Assembly: GCA_038380795.1 (NCBI GenBank)
Contig: CM076261.1
Span: forward strand, 93,518,418-93,582,417
DNA from: Pyrocephalus nanus
Lineage: Eukaryota > Chordata > Aves > Passeriformes > Tyrannidae
Direction: 5' to 3'
DNA length: 64,000 nucleotides
Of the stretch, positions 1 to 11,934 are shown piece after piece (positions within the stretch are counted from its first letter, which is position 1; every line of letters starts with the position of its first letter). The position numbers were made by a program, and so were the translations under genes. A model generated the notes under the pieces. The model saw only the letters and a program-made list of their open reading frames with translations, did no database searches and was not told where the DNA came from.

Positions 1-1620
1 ATGAATGTCAGTTGGGAGTCAAGTCCTAATGAGGTTGTCGAAACTGGTGTGGATAATTTTTGGCGCCTATGTCCTCAAGGCTGGGCAGTGGATGGGGCAA
101 AGCATTAATTTTTGGTTTAACAGTCAAAGTGGATGATTTCTTAGTATAACTGGCAAAAAACCCAGTCTGTTGTTCTAGTGCATATTCCCTTGGAACCTGT
201 CAATGCCATCAAAGCTCTGCAGTTGTTTTACTGTAGGATCAGTCATCTCCTGCTTAATCAAATTGTGTTGCTTTGTCCTCAGGCTCTGTGCAGGGAGCAG
301 ATGGCACTTTTGTGTTTTGCCACAAAAATATGTGGCTTCATCATAAGGGGGCAGCTGGCAAGAGACATGGCAAAGGCTAAGCTCGATGGTCTTGAGTTCC
401 TTTCCAACCTCAGTGATTTTATGATTCTAGAAATTACCATTACCACAGGAGGTGCTCAAATGCAGTTTGTGACGCTCATTTTCTCAGAACCTCGTTGGCA
501 TAACCAACAGATACCACGCTGGATGTGAGTTGAGCTTTTCTTGAGAATAACAACTTCATCATGAATAAAATTGGCTCCTTTCTCAAGACACCCACTGCGA
601 TCTTCTTTAAACAGAGAGTGGTGGCCATGCAAGGATGAACCTGAAGGAGAGGATGACTTGGAGAGTGAATGGTATTCCTGTGCATGAAGCAGAACAGCTT
701 GAGGTACTGATTGTCCTTTTGCTTAAGCAAACTTAAGTACAAAACTGTCTGGGGGACTCCACTGACAACTTCTAGGTTCATGACTCAGTTTGGCAAAGCT
801 CACATACCCGCTTGGTCAGGAAATACTAGGAAAGGACATGAAACTCTCATCACCTGCACCTTGTTTGTAAAGGGGAGTAATTTTTGAAGAAAAAATTTTA
901 AGGGTGCTTGGTAGAGAGTGCCAAATGCACTCTCAGGGAGTGCCAAATTGCTTTATCTCCTGTCAATGATTGCCCCAGAGCTGATTCTGTTAACTAAGGA
1001 GGCTTTATGCTCAGCCCTGTGCTCAGTGACTCATTTTGCCCCAGAGGATCACAGCTGCTACTTGAATTCTTTGCAAAATTCAATTTCTCATGTGTCTCCG
1101 GGATATGCATCATCAGATCATTTGAAAATCAGAATGCAGACCTTGCACTGGCACCAGGAGCCAGAGAAAAGCCAACTGCAAAATACAAGCACAGGCTGAA
1201 CTGTGGAGCCTTGTGCTGTTGCAACAGGTACCAGATGGAGTCTTTGCATCATATTCACATTCAGCTTCAGCTATGGCAAACATGGGTGTTCCAGCCCCAG
1301 GCTGAGAAACACATGGTCCACTAGGGCCAAACCTGTGTTTGGATGGATGGGAGACAACACATTTGAAAGCTTAAAAGCAAAAGACATTTGGGAGGCTGAT
1401 GCTGGGGAAGTGTTCTAGCCTTTAGTGGTTGAACAAGACCTTTCAGCTTCTCTGTAGCCTGATGAAGGAGGGCTGAATTCCTTCAGTAGAATTCAAAGAT
1501 GTCCTTTTGTCGATTCTTAAAAAGTTTTGTATTTTCTGTCAAGAGTCACCTTCATTCTGCCTCAAAACAAAAGTCGAAGGACCCAGGCCATGAGAATAAT
1601 TCCTCACTGACCTTTGGAGC
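1..1620. other. Unique noncoding DNA
   Basis: No repeat family, splice-bounded exon or RNA gene was recognised here. Open frames of about 90 to 115 codons occur (for example 178-528 and 1007-1324 on the plus strand). They overlap one another in different frames and resemble no protein I know, so I treat them as chance frames. Confidence 0.6.
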
Positions 1621-1680
1621 ACGGAATCAAAGAATACTCTGAGTTGGAAGGGACCACCGAGGATCATTAAAGTCCATCTT
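1621..1680 (-). mobile_element. CR1: CR1 LINE 3'-end fragment
   Basis: About 60 bases match the reverse complement of a CR1 3' terminus: a degenerate 'gaatcaaagaat' block, then 'gagttggaagggacca', then 'catc'. Similarity fades by about 1680. The wording differs from most other copies in this window, so it probably belongs to an older or different CR1 subfamily. Confidence 0.6.
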
Positions 1681-2493
1681 CTGATATGCAATTTCACTAA
1701 ACATCAGTGAACTGCATCAGCTGGTGTCTTAGACAGCTGAGCTCCCCAGTGATAACGCTGATAAAGCAATGCCAGTCCCTTCTTCCCACTTCACAGATTT
1801 TTCTTAGCTGGTCTCAGTGGAAACTTCTTGACACCTACCCTGCAGATTTGGTGGTTATTCTGCCAAGATGGTGCTATAAAAAGCTTTGTTCTATAGCAGA
1901 AATTAAGTTTGACAGGTGCAGGTCTGACTGTCAAGGGAATGGCCTTCCCACAAGATTTCAATGGGTCCATTGCTCTCAGTACCATGTTTGGGGCAACTTC
2001 AAAAGCTGTTCTTTGTTTCTGTCATCTGACACAGAATAAACAGTTTATTGTTTTCCATGTATTTAATTAATCTTGCCTTTTATTTCCGCTCAAAAGGCAC
2101 TCTGATTTTTTTATTTTTTTATTTCTTTAAAAATCTATATCCAGAAAAATCCTATGAGTGCCTCATGCCAACAGATTCCATATGCATCTGCTTCTGGACA
2201 TTCACCACTGCTGTATGACTGTTCAGCAGAGCCAAATGGAGGTTTTTTTGATTTCCTGACTGGACATATAAAACTGAACTGAGGATTTTTGGTGGTGGAT
2301 AAGATTGAATAGTTTGAATGTTAGGTTAGGAGGATGAGGAAACATGTAGTTCAGTAAAAACTGAAGCTCCTTCACAAAATCATGGGTAGATTTTGCTGTA
2401 GGTGGAGCAAAGGAAGACCAGTAGCACTCCTTTTCTCCTCAGGAGATCGACTTCTGAGGCTGAGCTGAAGAATAAAGCAACAGTAAAGGAGAA
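1681..2493. other. Unique noncoding DNA
   Basis: Nothing recognised. The stretch 2060-2140 is T-rich. A 110-codon open frame at 1707-2039 and a 64-codon frame on the other strand overlap and match nothing known to me. Confidence 0.55.
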
Positions 2494-2710
2494 CATAGAA
2501 TCATTGAATCATAGATGCATAAAATCATAGAATGGTTTGGATTTAAAGAGACCTTAAAGACTGTCTAATTCCATTGGCAGGGACACCTGGTACTAGGCTG
2601 GGTTGCTCCAAGACTCATCCAACCTGGCCTTGGACAATTCCTGGGATGGGGCATCTGCAACTTCTCTGGGCATCTTGTGCCAGTGCCTTACCACCAGATT
2701 TTGCTGTGAG
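2494..2710 (-). mobile_element. CR1: CR1 LINE 3'-end fragment
   Basis: This is a clear minus-strand CR1 tail. Read on the plus strand it gives 'atcatagaatggtttgg', then the 'cagggacacc', 'caacctggccttgga' and 'gggatggggcatctgcaac' blocks in the usual order. It starts with the diverged terminal ATAGAATC-type repeats and stops about 200 bases in, so it is a strongly 5'-truncated insertion. Confidence 0.93.
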
Positions 2711-5700
2711 TTGACAAGCATTAGAGAAGAAAGATAATCTGAAAGGTAAAGGAAAGCATGCAAAGGCATATGGTTATGAGTGACTTCCTTCTGCTCTTCA
2801 CAGAGTGGTTTGTCTAAACACAAGACTTCGGTACCTTTTAATATTTCCTGGGATTCCCTCCAGCTGCTGTTTGAGCAGGACTTGGTTTGTTGCATATTTT
2901 TTATCACACCAGACTGGCACAGCAACCAAAGGTATTTCAGATACATTAGAATGTCTAAAATGTCACTAAAAAGACTCTTTTTTAGCAACTAATTGGAGTC
3001 CCAGTGCCGTGATTCAGTTAAGGATTGTCACATAAATGTGGCTATCTCAGTTTCCACTAAAGTTAATGCAGATCTAGTCAACACAGTCAGTTGATATTTG
3101 GGATGATTTGTCTCACCATGAAGTAACAGTAGGCCAGTGCAAGCAGCAAAGCCCAGTAGGCCATTGAGGAGAGGAGAGATCAGGCCTAAGCCTCATGAAA
3201 CCCAGATGACCTGTGCTACCTTTTCCTATTGGGTTTTACCCTGGAAAGAGCTCAAGCTCAAAGTCACTTAATTTTAGCTATCTTCTGTGAAGATGTTTAT
3301 GTGTGGTCTAAGTGTCCAGGCTCATTTGGTGGTAGCTGGCAAGAAATCAGTACTCCAGGGCCAGAAATATCTGATGGATTTTAACATCTTCAGTAGATGT
3401 ATAAAAAAGGTAGGATGAATCAGGTCCCAAAAGAGATTGTTACTAATTAATACATCCTTTTGGGCAGCTGTAAAATTCCATAAAACTTAGAGGATTATTG
3501 TAACTTGGAAACATTTACATCTCTACCAAATGGGGTTTAATCTGCCTTAGGGTTTGCTTCTGCAAGAGCTGATGGGGCGAAACTAGGGAGCAAGACTGTA
3601 CAGGCACTGAAAGATGGAAGGACCCCTAAAGATAATTACCTACAAAACTCCATGAAAAATGCTGCAAGGGAAGCAACCATAAATACATTAAGGAGACAAA
3701 GCCAATACACATTAAAGATTCATGGAGTGCTGTTCATTTGTGCTCTCTCTTTTGGCTCTGGATAGGCAGATATATGCATTTAACACCAGGTAAAGCCCTT
3801 TTAATGATGGACAAAGACTCATAAATCCCATGAAACTCTCCATAGCTCACAAGGACGATTTCTTTTGTCCCACCATTTGTTTTCCCATACAGTTAGAAGA
3901 GCAGAAAATGTATTATACTCTAAACATGCCTACTGACTTATGTAATTTAATGTGGCATTTAGTGAGCTCATTTCCTTTCACCAAAGGGGCGAACACCTAC
4001 TTTTTAAAATAAATGCCATTTCTATATGAGCTATTTTGACAAATGACCCCTGACAAATATCGTGGGCTCACAGACACAAAATGGGAGGACTGGAAAGAAT
4101 AAAGAGGCCACTTGGTCTGTTCTCTTGTGTCTTAGCAACGGATACAACAGTGGACATGGCATGAAATGGACAGGTAGGAATCAAAACCTCCACCAAACAG
4201 AATACAAAAGGAGACAAAACACACATGCAAAAAGTCATTTAAGAAACAGAGAACTTCAAAGTGATTATATCAGTTCCCAGAGGACTCTCAGGGTGTTGTT
4301 CTTAAAAGTAGGGGAGCAAGCAGGAAAAAAACTAACACCCTAAACCAAACATGTTTAGTGATGAGTAAATAACAGAGCATTAACATTAATTTGCCTCATG
4401 AAAGACCATACAAAATAAAGATGAAAAAGAAAGAACATCCTCATCAGAAGCCCAAAGAAGAGACATGGCCTCATAAACTAAGGATGACTTTTTCCATGCT
4501 TCAGGAAGGAGTTTATCTGCTATCAGAACTCCTTATTCTATCTCCTTTTTTTTCCAGATGCTTTCAAAGACTGAACCTTATTTTACTATCTGGTTGTTCT
4601 GTTCCTACAGTATCCTACTCATTAGAGTGCATTGACAGAAATTATTTTAATTGGCTAATGCTATGAAGAACCTGAAGATGCTCTTTTTATTGTAAATATG
4701 AGGAACTTTTAGGTGTTCTCCAGGTAACAAAAGCTTCATGTTCAAGGAGAAGTTTTCTTCTGAACTTGGAGTTTGGATCTTCAGCCCTGTTCTGCCTGGA
4801 CTGATGGGCATGTGGAGAAGGAAAAATGAATCACTCAGCTGAGGTATCTGCAGAGGATGCATGTTCACTTCTTTGAAAATCAGTAGAGAGAACAAGGTTC
4901 CTGCAGAAGGTCATTTAGGTGTTGATGGCTATGGATTCTGAGTGCAGACAAGCTCTTTCAGATGGGCAGGGATATTTAAGCAGATCTTCCATAGGGGAAA
5001 GAGTATCTCTGCCAATCCATAAATGACAGAAAGAAGATGCTGACTGAATATAATGCAAGTCTGAGCTTGTTTTCTGCTTCTTATTGCTTCCTAAATTGTT
5101 ATGTACTTTCCAACACTGAATAGCAGGCAACATAATAAAGGAGTTCTCATACCAGCAATTAAGTATACTGATCTCTTTAATGAAGGTGAGATAACAAAAG
5201 AACTATCTCATTTTGCTGCAGTTTTCTCTTAGTATCTGAATGACATTTCATTTTTGTCTGACTTTAGGGAACACATTGCTTCTGACAACCATCTCTGTGC
5301 TCTGTATTTAAACAGTTCCTCTAGTTGTGCAAACCAGTTGGCGTGGAGACATTCCAGTGCACGTGATGCAACTGTGACCTCAACAACTGACAGTGTGGTG
5401 ACAGAAAAAGAGAGGGAAAGGGCTGAGCCTGAGCACCCTGCACTCACTGTCCTTACTTCTTATATTAAAAAGTGATTAAAAGCTTAGACCATGGGGTTTC
5501 TCCAGAGGCAATGAATCAAAGTGGTGTAGTTTACAGAGGGAAAGCCTGCTGGGTGCTTGCAGTCTAAGATACCTTCGAGAATATCAGGAATTCAGATGCT
5601 TTCTGTTTGGGTAATAGTGTTTCTTGGTGCTGGTGAGATGCCTTTGAACACACTATGGTAGTGATGTACTTTTTCTGCTTTCTTATTTTCTGCTGCTCCT

Positions 5701-5828
5701 TGGAGAAAGGTTCAGTGGAGCAAGGAGAACCACAGGGTGTTTGTTCCTTGAACCCAAAAGCTGCTGGAGCCTCTAATTTCTTTCCAGTTCTTTTGTCTTT
5801 GGCCTCTGCAGGAACAAATGAGCCGTGA
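2711..5828. other. Unique noncoding DNA, repeat-poor
   Basis: No transposon, tandem repeat or exon recognised over about 3 kb. The longest open frames (131 codons on the minus strand at 2593-2988, 93 codons at 4062-4343) show no family motif; the first runs into the CR1 piece next to it. Some 4.0-4.5 kb sequence is A-rich on the plus strand. Confidence 0.55.
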
Positions 5829-5850
5829 TTAATGCTGATGAAAGCATTAA
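5829..5850. repeat. Short inverted repeat with paired TAAT/ATTA cores
   Basis: The eight-base arms TTAATGCT (5829-5836) and AGCATTAA (5843-5850) are perfect reverse complements around a six-base spacer. Each arm carries a homeodomain-type TAAT core. The block just downstream (5865-5960) reads like AT-rich regulatory DNA. Whether it binds anything cannot be told from one sequence. Confidence 0.4.
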
Positions 5851-8813
5851 GGAGATGATTTCCTCTCCTCCCACCAAAATTATTGATTGGAACGCAGTCT
5901 GAAAAAATCCAATTAAAACTATATCATGTGGCTGTATTTCCTTCACCATTTATATAAAATGTTGGATAAGGGGCATCTGCTACTTCTTTTCTCTCCATTA
6001 TTTAAGTTGCAAAGTAGGCAGTCAAAGCTGTTCTCATTTTGGGTATCAGTTCTGTTACAGTTCACACATTTATCTCATTTTTAACAGGTGTGGGTAACCA
6101 CTTTTGTCTCCTGAGCAGCAGATAACAAGCTTTTAGTTGTGCTGTGTGTGCTTTGGGTGACTTCACCATGATGAGCAAGGCTGTGTTACCTGTTAAGACA
6201 CAAAGACTGGGATTGAAGAGAACTGAGCAGAACTTGCAAATTAAAACATTTTCCCTAGGTCATCATTATTTGTGACCTTTTCTTTTCTGAAAACTCAAAA
6301 TCTGCCTTGTTCTGTGGATGGGACATATTTTAATAGGTGGTGCATAAATAAATTTAAAAAAATCCTCTGGAATTTAGATACCTGTTTCCTATTTTTCACA
6401 GCAATCATAATAATTCAATCTGTAAAGGGCTGTAAATATGGAAATTTCTTGCAAGAGGACATTCCTACAGTAATAAGAATATTTTATTTATTTATTTATT
6501 TCTCCACTGAAAGAAGAAAAATATTTTGCATATAAAAACCATATCTGTAATTGATGTGGACAGGGCTACCTCTGAATATTTCAGTAGTAAGGAAATATTC
6601 AGTCCTGTATCTTTCATGCCACTGGGATTTTTCTATTGACTTCTAAGGAGTAAAATCAGGTCTGTGGGCACTTTATCTCTACATCCATGGCTTTGTTCAC
6701 AGTAAGTGATTATTTTTTTCTGAACAGTTTTATCCCTATCACACAAATTCTTTAAAATATGCTTCATCAACTAAATTTGCTATTTCAGCTGGCTGCACCA
6801 GCCTGTTTGTAGGAACAGAAAAGCAATCACTCCAAAGGCCTAGTATTGTCTTGGGCCAAAGTTACCTTGGTTTAGCTAAACCTCTTGAATTCTGATTTTG
6901 ACCATCCAGTTTCCTGCTGAGTATTGCCAGTCTCCAGATTGGAAGTCACTCGTCCATCAGAAGCTCTGAGAACTTTCAAGAATCCATTCTTCATGAGCTA
7001 TTATAGCATATGAAGGGACATCCCATTTTCCACCAGACTTTCCTAATCTTGACTGAAGGGTTATGAAGCCATTAAAGCGTCTTCTATGTCACTGCACAGG
7101 TATTCATAAGGAGCACACTGGCAGCTGTTCTTCTGCTTTTTATCTTGTTCTGAGGTTCTGATGGATGAATTTGGGTGTATTTCACTCAGTTTCTTTAAAA
7201 CCTTTCCATTCTTAGATGTCTTTTTCACCTTCAGGTCTTTCTATCCCAAGTTTGTGCCATCAGAGCTGGCAGAACTAAGTTACATCCACGCTTTGACAGC
7301 ACCAGTACTGCTTGCAGCTGCTGGCAGTGGTAAGATTGCATTGAGAACTGGACAGAATTCAACAAAGATCTGCATTTTGACTTAAATTAGACATGTTGGG
7401 AAGGCGGACTGAAGTAATGCAAAAAAGTGTCTATACAATTATACTTGTTTGATGTAAGGAGTGATTAGTGAGCAGAATAATCTCATCCATGCTCCTTCCC
7501 ACTCAGATACTCATATCCTAATTAGAATGGCATTACTTGTTCTGCTTTACTTCCTAAATGGCACAAACAAAACTGAAAAAAAAGCTGGTCAGGCAGTTGC
7601 ACAAGTAAACTGGTGTCATGATATCAATGGAACAAGAAACATTGTCCTGTGCAGGCAGGTTTTCAGCCTTTCAAGCTGCACTGGTGCTGTGACACAGATA
7701 CCTGGGTGCCAAGTCTATAAACATAATGGCAGTATACACAGTGCTCCTTCTGGGACACATTTTTTATTTATTTAATTCCTCACAGCCCTAATTGGCATGC
7801 CTCACAGGGAGTCATCTCCAGTGCCTCTTCCAATGAATATTAATCATCTGGGAATGCAGAAGAAACCACCTCTGCTGTGACAATGGTTTGATTTCTCTCT
7901 GAGGGAAAGGGATTAAATCTCAGAGCCTCTCTAATGATGTTATTTGTTATTTTCAGGACAGGGAGTTGCATCCTAGTGGAATTCAAACATAATACAAGAT
8001 AAAAAGAAATAAATAGTTGCCAGTGCTCTCCTTATAATTATCCATGCAGTGACATAAACTTGAGGGTATCAGAGCTCTGCAGTGAACTGGGGTCTGGGAC
8101 ACATCTTCCTTTAGAAGTTTGGGGAGAGTTTAAGCTGTTTTATGGAGTGTGTAGACAGTGTTTCTTCTGCAATTTTCTTCCTGCTTTCCATAGGAAAGTG
8201 CTCACTAGACCTACATAAAACCCCTGAAATCCAAAATACATCTTGGCAAAGTGCACCCAGGTCTTCCTAGGAAAGTGGGTAACTTCTGTGCCTTTGAGGA
8301 TCTTTTGAATATTCAGAGCAGAAGAATTGAAAGGAATTCCCAAATCACCCATATTAGTCCTTGCTTCAGGGTTTCCAAACAGACTCCTAATAATGGCCTG
8401 CTAAGCTCAAAAATAGCTGTGGGATCAGGACAAGACAGGCCTTGTGCTAAGTCAAAAAAATGGAGATATTTTTGTGCAAGGAGAAAAATGAGAAGAAAAC
8501 CATAAATAGCAATTCTTACCAATAATGAACAGATTGTAAGACAAGTCTATCAGTAAATGAGGGATGTGTTGCTTAAATTACCTACCTGGAAAGGTTTACT
8601 GAGACCAAATTATAGAAATTTTTGCATTTCTAGTGGATAGAAATCAGTGAAGGTCTATTGATGTTACCAATAGATGTCTAATTTCTATCTAGGGAGAACC
8701 TGGTTCCTTCAGCTTTTGAGGATACTTTGTAGACTGATTTGTTCTCTTTGCTGCAAAGAACTCCTAGGATTTGAGGTTTTATTTAAATGATCTTTAAGCT
8801 CTAAAATCTTGCA
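5851..8813. other. Unique noncoding DNA, repeat-poor
   Basis: No transposon seen. A short (TTTA)n microsatellite lies at 6483-6501. Open frames up to 104 codons (7461-7775) have no recognisable product. This continues the longest transposon-free stretch of the window, about 2711 to 10037. Confidence 0.55.
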
Positions 8814-8850
8814 CAACTGTTTTCAATGATTCAACTGTTTTCAACAGTTG
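8814..8850. repeat. Direct plus inverted repeat of CAACTG sites
   Basis: The 13-mer CAACTGTTTTCAA occurs at 8814-8826 and again at 8832-8844. The second copy overlaps an inverted repeat, CAACTGTT (8832-8839) and AACAGTTG (8843-8850), with a three-base loop. The result is three CAACTG/CAGTTG cores within 37 bases. That core fits the E-box pattern CANNTG and also the MYB-type AACTG half-site. Confidence 0.5.
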
Positions 8851-10037
8851 TGATAAATGTTGGAGGGATCAGTAATTGTGAAGATAAAGGAGGGAATAAA
8901 GAAGATGGGGCTAAAGAAGAAGAGAGGGAGATGAAGTCAAAAGACTTCCATTTGAAGTGGAGCTACAGCTGTTGTGCTGCACTAGGATCTCATGTTCTTA
9001 TTTTGTTTTGTGCCTAAAATATCCTGCCAGACTACATTTCCCATCACACTTTCCAAAGCAGAGCTGGTCTCCTACCATCTGTTTGACAGCACAGGCTTCT
9101 GTTCCCAAATGGAAAGAAAGTGTTAAAGTGGAGAGAGTGTGGTGGTGTTTTTATATTCGTCACATCCAAACTAATTCTGGACTTATTTACTCTGTAATTG
9201 TCTCTCAATGGCATGAATGATGAAGTGAAAATGCATTTTTTCCTGATACTGGACTCTGCTGGCTCTGGACATTCCAATAAAGCATAAGTGTTTGGAATGG
9301 GATGGGGTCAGAATCCATTCTGTCAGGCATTTTTGGATCCCTCAAGATTAAATAACAACAAAAAGCTGTATAAAGACCATAACCTGAAAGGTAAAATGGC
9401 AGTATCATTGAAGACCAGAGGAACTGAACCTTTATTTTCATGGTTTCAAGGCTTCTCAGTGTATTGCAAATCAATAAAACAAGCAGCACAAATGTTTTAA
9501 TGGGCAAAGAAGAGCAAAATTGATGTTCAACTATTCATGACAATTTTTTGGTTACAGTTATTATAGTTTTAAAAATTTAGATTACTGTTCTCTGTGCTTG
9601 AGCCTGGACCTTCTTAGACCCTGAAGTCCAAGGGGATATCATTAGAAAGACTCAAGGCTTTTTAACAGTGAATATTTTTCTTCTATTTTTTTTTTTTTTA
9701 ATTGAAAATGATTCAGCAAAAGGTGGAGGTTTGGGATGGTGGTGGAAACAAGTGCAAACCCCCCCCCCCCAAAAAAAAAAACATACCAGAAAAGGAGTTT
9801 TGATAAAATTTTCTTCTGGAAGATCCTGAGTTCTGTGATGGAGTTACGTGATTTTGGTTGAAGGAGTCAAAAAATATCTGACTGTTCCTCAGCAGCAAAG
9901 ACCATTTTTAGCAGTAGTAAATCTCTGGGATGGGAAATCTAAGAGTTGTACCCTTACTGAAGCAATGTTAGACCACCATTAACCTTGTGTGTGATGATGT
10001 GGTGCTGCTCTCATGTGGGTGGTTGCCAGCCCGAGCA
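8851..10037. other. Unique noncoding DNA
   Basis: No transposon or exon recognised. It contains a T14 run (9686-9699) and the C/A homopolymer pair listed separately. A 100-codon minus-strand frame at 9205-9507 matches nothing I know. Confidence 0.5.
9759..9781. repeat. Adjacent homopolymers C12 then A11
   Basis: Twelve C residues (9759-9770) run directly into eleven A residues (9771-9781). There is no linked transposon or poly(A) signal that would explain it. Confidence 0.9.
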
Positions 10038-10139
10038 AGAAGGTGTCCCTGCCCATGGCAAGGGGGTTGCAACTAAAAGATCTTTAAGATCCTTTTGCAG
10101 CCCAAACCATTTCATGATTCTGAGTTTGATTCTATGATA
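10038..10139 (+). mobile_element. CR1: CR1 LINE 3'-terminal fragment
   Basis: A plus-strand CR1 end: 'aggtgtccctgcccatggca', then 'gatctttaagatcc' and 'cccaaaccatttcatgattc', finishing in a degenerate ATTCTATGAT-type terminal repeat. Only the last 100 bases of the element are present. Confidence 0.9.
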
Positions 10140-10591
10140 AAGCCTGTGCTTAAGCTCCAGTTCTAAATGTAATCAACCTGATTCTGTTCACAGAGGATTT
10201 ATGTGCTGAGGACAAAAAACCCTATATATGTAAGACTGTCTGCTCCAGCCAAGAGTGGATCACCTCTTGTGATTATTATATGAGAATTTGATTAGATTTT
10301 GTCATCTTTACTTCTCTTATGGAGAAGGGTGACTGTAAGACAGAAAGTCATTAGAGCCTGACTGTGTCTGTGCATCACAATGAACGAGTGGTTCACTCCA
10401 CCCACCACCCCGACCCAGGTGCAGCTTTTGGCACTCTGAGTAAGGTGGAAAACCATTTCTCTGTTGTGCAGCCACACACTCTCTAAACTAATCACTAAGG
10501 TAAATTTCTCTGTAAAGGTGGAGATTTACATTCTTTTTTTTTTTGCTGTGTATCCAAGGATTTTGCTGGAAGACAGTAAATAATCTGTGGA
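10140..10591. other. Unique noncoding DNA
   Basis: Nothing recognised apart from a short T-run at about 10535. Confidence 0.5.
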
Positions 10592-10796
10592 TCAGCCTTT
10601 TTACTGTGAGGGTGGGGAGGCACTGGCACAGGATGCCCAGAAAAGCTGTGGCTGCCCCATCCCTGGAAGTGTTCAAGGCCATCCTGGATGGGGCTTGGAG
10701 CAACCTGGTCTGGTAGAAGGTTCGGTGGTAGAGGGATGGAATAAAATGATCTTTAAGGTCTATTTCAACCCAGAGCATTCTGTAATTCTCTGTGGC
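10592..10796 (+). mobile_element. CR1: CR1 LINE 3' end (ORF2 C-terminus plus 3' UTR)
   Basis: A plus-strand CR1 with the blocks in order: 'ttactgtgagggtgggg', 'aagctgtggctgccccatcc', 'tggaagtgttcaaggcc', 'cttggagcaacctggtctgg', a degenerate 'gatctttaaggtc' and a decayed ATTCTGTAATTC terminus. Some bases near 10715-10740 differ from the other copies here. Confidence 0.93.
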
Positions 10797-11867
10797 ATTA
10801 CCTGAGAAATCAATACCAGCTTCCTCTGGGGACAAAGCCTCAGTAGGTCTTTATGCAATTAATGATTATTTATTAAATATTATTAGTGGTTAAAAATGGA
10901 CATTGTATGTTAGTTCATCGCATCTGCATAGTCCTTGTCTGACAAGCAGGTTTGTCTGACTGGGGAAAATAAAGGTGCAAAGCAGGGCTGAGAAGTGCAA
11001 AACAATATCCCAAAGGATAAAATAGCTTGGAGACAGAAAACATCTCATCTGAGATGACACAGTAAATCAGGGCATTGCTGTAGGCTTTGGGATGTGCTGA
11101 GCATTAGGACAGGGAAGTTATTGCAAAGGACAGGAGTTTAGGGCACACCAAACAGCCTAATTGGAAAGAGCAGTGAGAAGATGAAGGGATGACTGTGATC
11201 TGCATTACAAAGCGGATCAGGTTGAATGATTGCAAAGGTCTCTTCTGGCATTGAATTTTTTTTGTCTGTGGAAGGGTTTCATTTTAATAATTCATAACCA
11301 AGAGCAAATTCTGAACAATTGTGGAAAAAAATTCAGTACAAGCCTGCTAGGGATTCTGGGATTTGGTCTTCAATATCTGAGCTCTTGAACTTTCCTAATG
11401 AAAATACTAATAACTTTTTAATTCTCAGCTTCAAGCCTCATTGCAGAAAATCATCAATGATATATTCAATTGTAAAATTCACAGAGGGCTTCACAGTTAT
11501 ATAAATCATTCAATTAAAGAGAAACTGCATTACATGACTGAATCAACCAAATGGAGGTTGAGAGTGGATTCAGTTTTGCACTTTTCTTTAAAGGTACTGT
11601 GTGCTGAGGTATTTGCTACTCATTTAAAAACTGAAATAAGATTTCAGAAAATTGCTTTTTTTGTGTATGGTCCAAAAAAGAAGTATAATAATTATTATGC
11701 ATCTTTTCAATGAGGATTATCTCCTTTTTCCTTAAATGTGTTTTGAACCCTCAGAAACCCAGAATGTGGGTTTGAATTTTTTTTTTCCTGCTTGTGTTGT
11801 GTTGCTAAGATTTGGATTTATGTCTTTAGATTTAGGAGTTTACAACTATTTCTGAGAGAATAATTTG
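10797..11867. other. Unique noncoding DNA
   Basis: No repeat or exon recognised. At 11222-11262 a faint resemblance to a CR1 terminus ('ggtctcttctggcattgaat') is too weak to call. Confidence 0.5.
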
Positions 11868-11934
11868 CAGGGGAGTTGGAATTAGATGATCTTGAAGGCC
11901 TCTTCCAACCCAAACCATTCTATGACTCTATGAA
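11868..11934 (+). mobile_element. CR1: CR1 LINE 3'-terminal fragment
   Basis: Only the last 65 or so bases are left: 'gggagttggaattagatgat', 'cttgaaggcctcttccaacc', 'caaaccattctatgactcta'. The terminal ATTCTATGACTCTATGA repeat is well preserved. Confidence 0.92.

Noticed and set aside
11222..11262. Possible further CR1 terminus
   Set aside because: Only a loose resemblance to the tail ('ggtctcttctggcattgaat'); too short and diverged to separate from chance.
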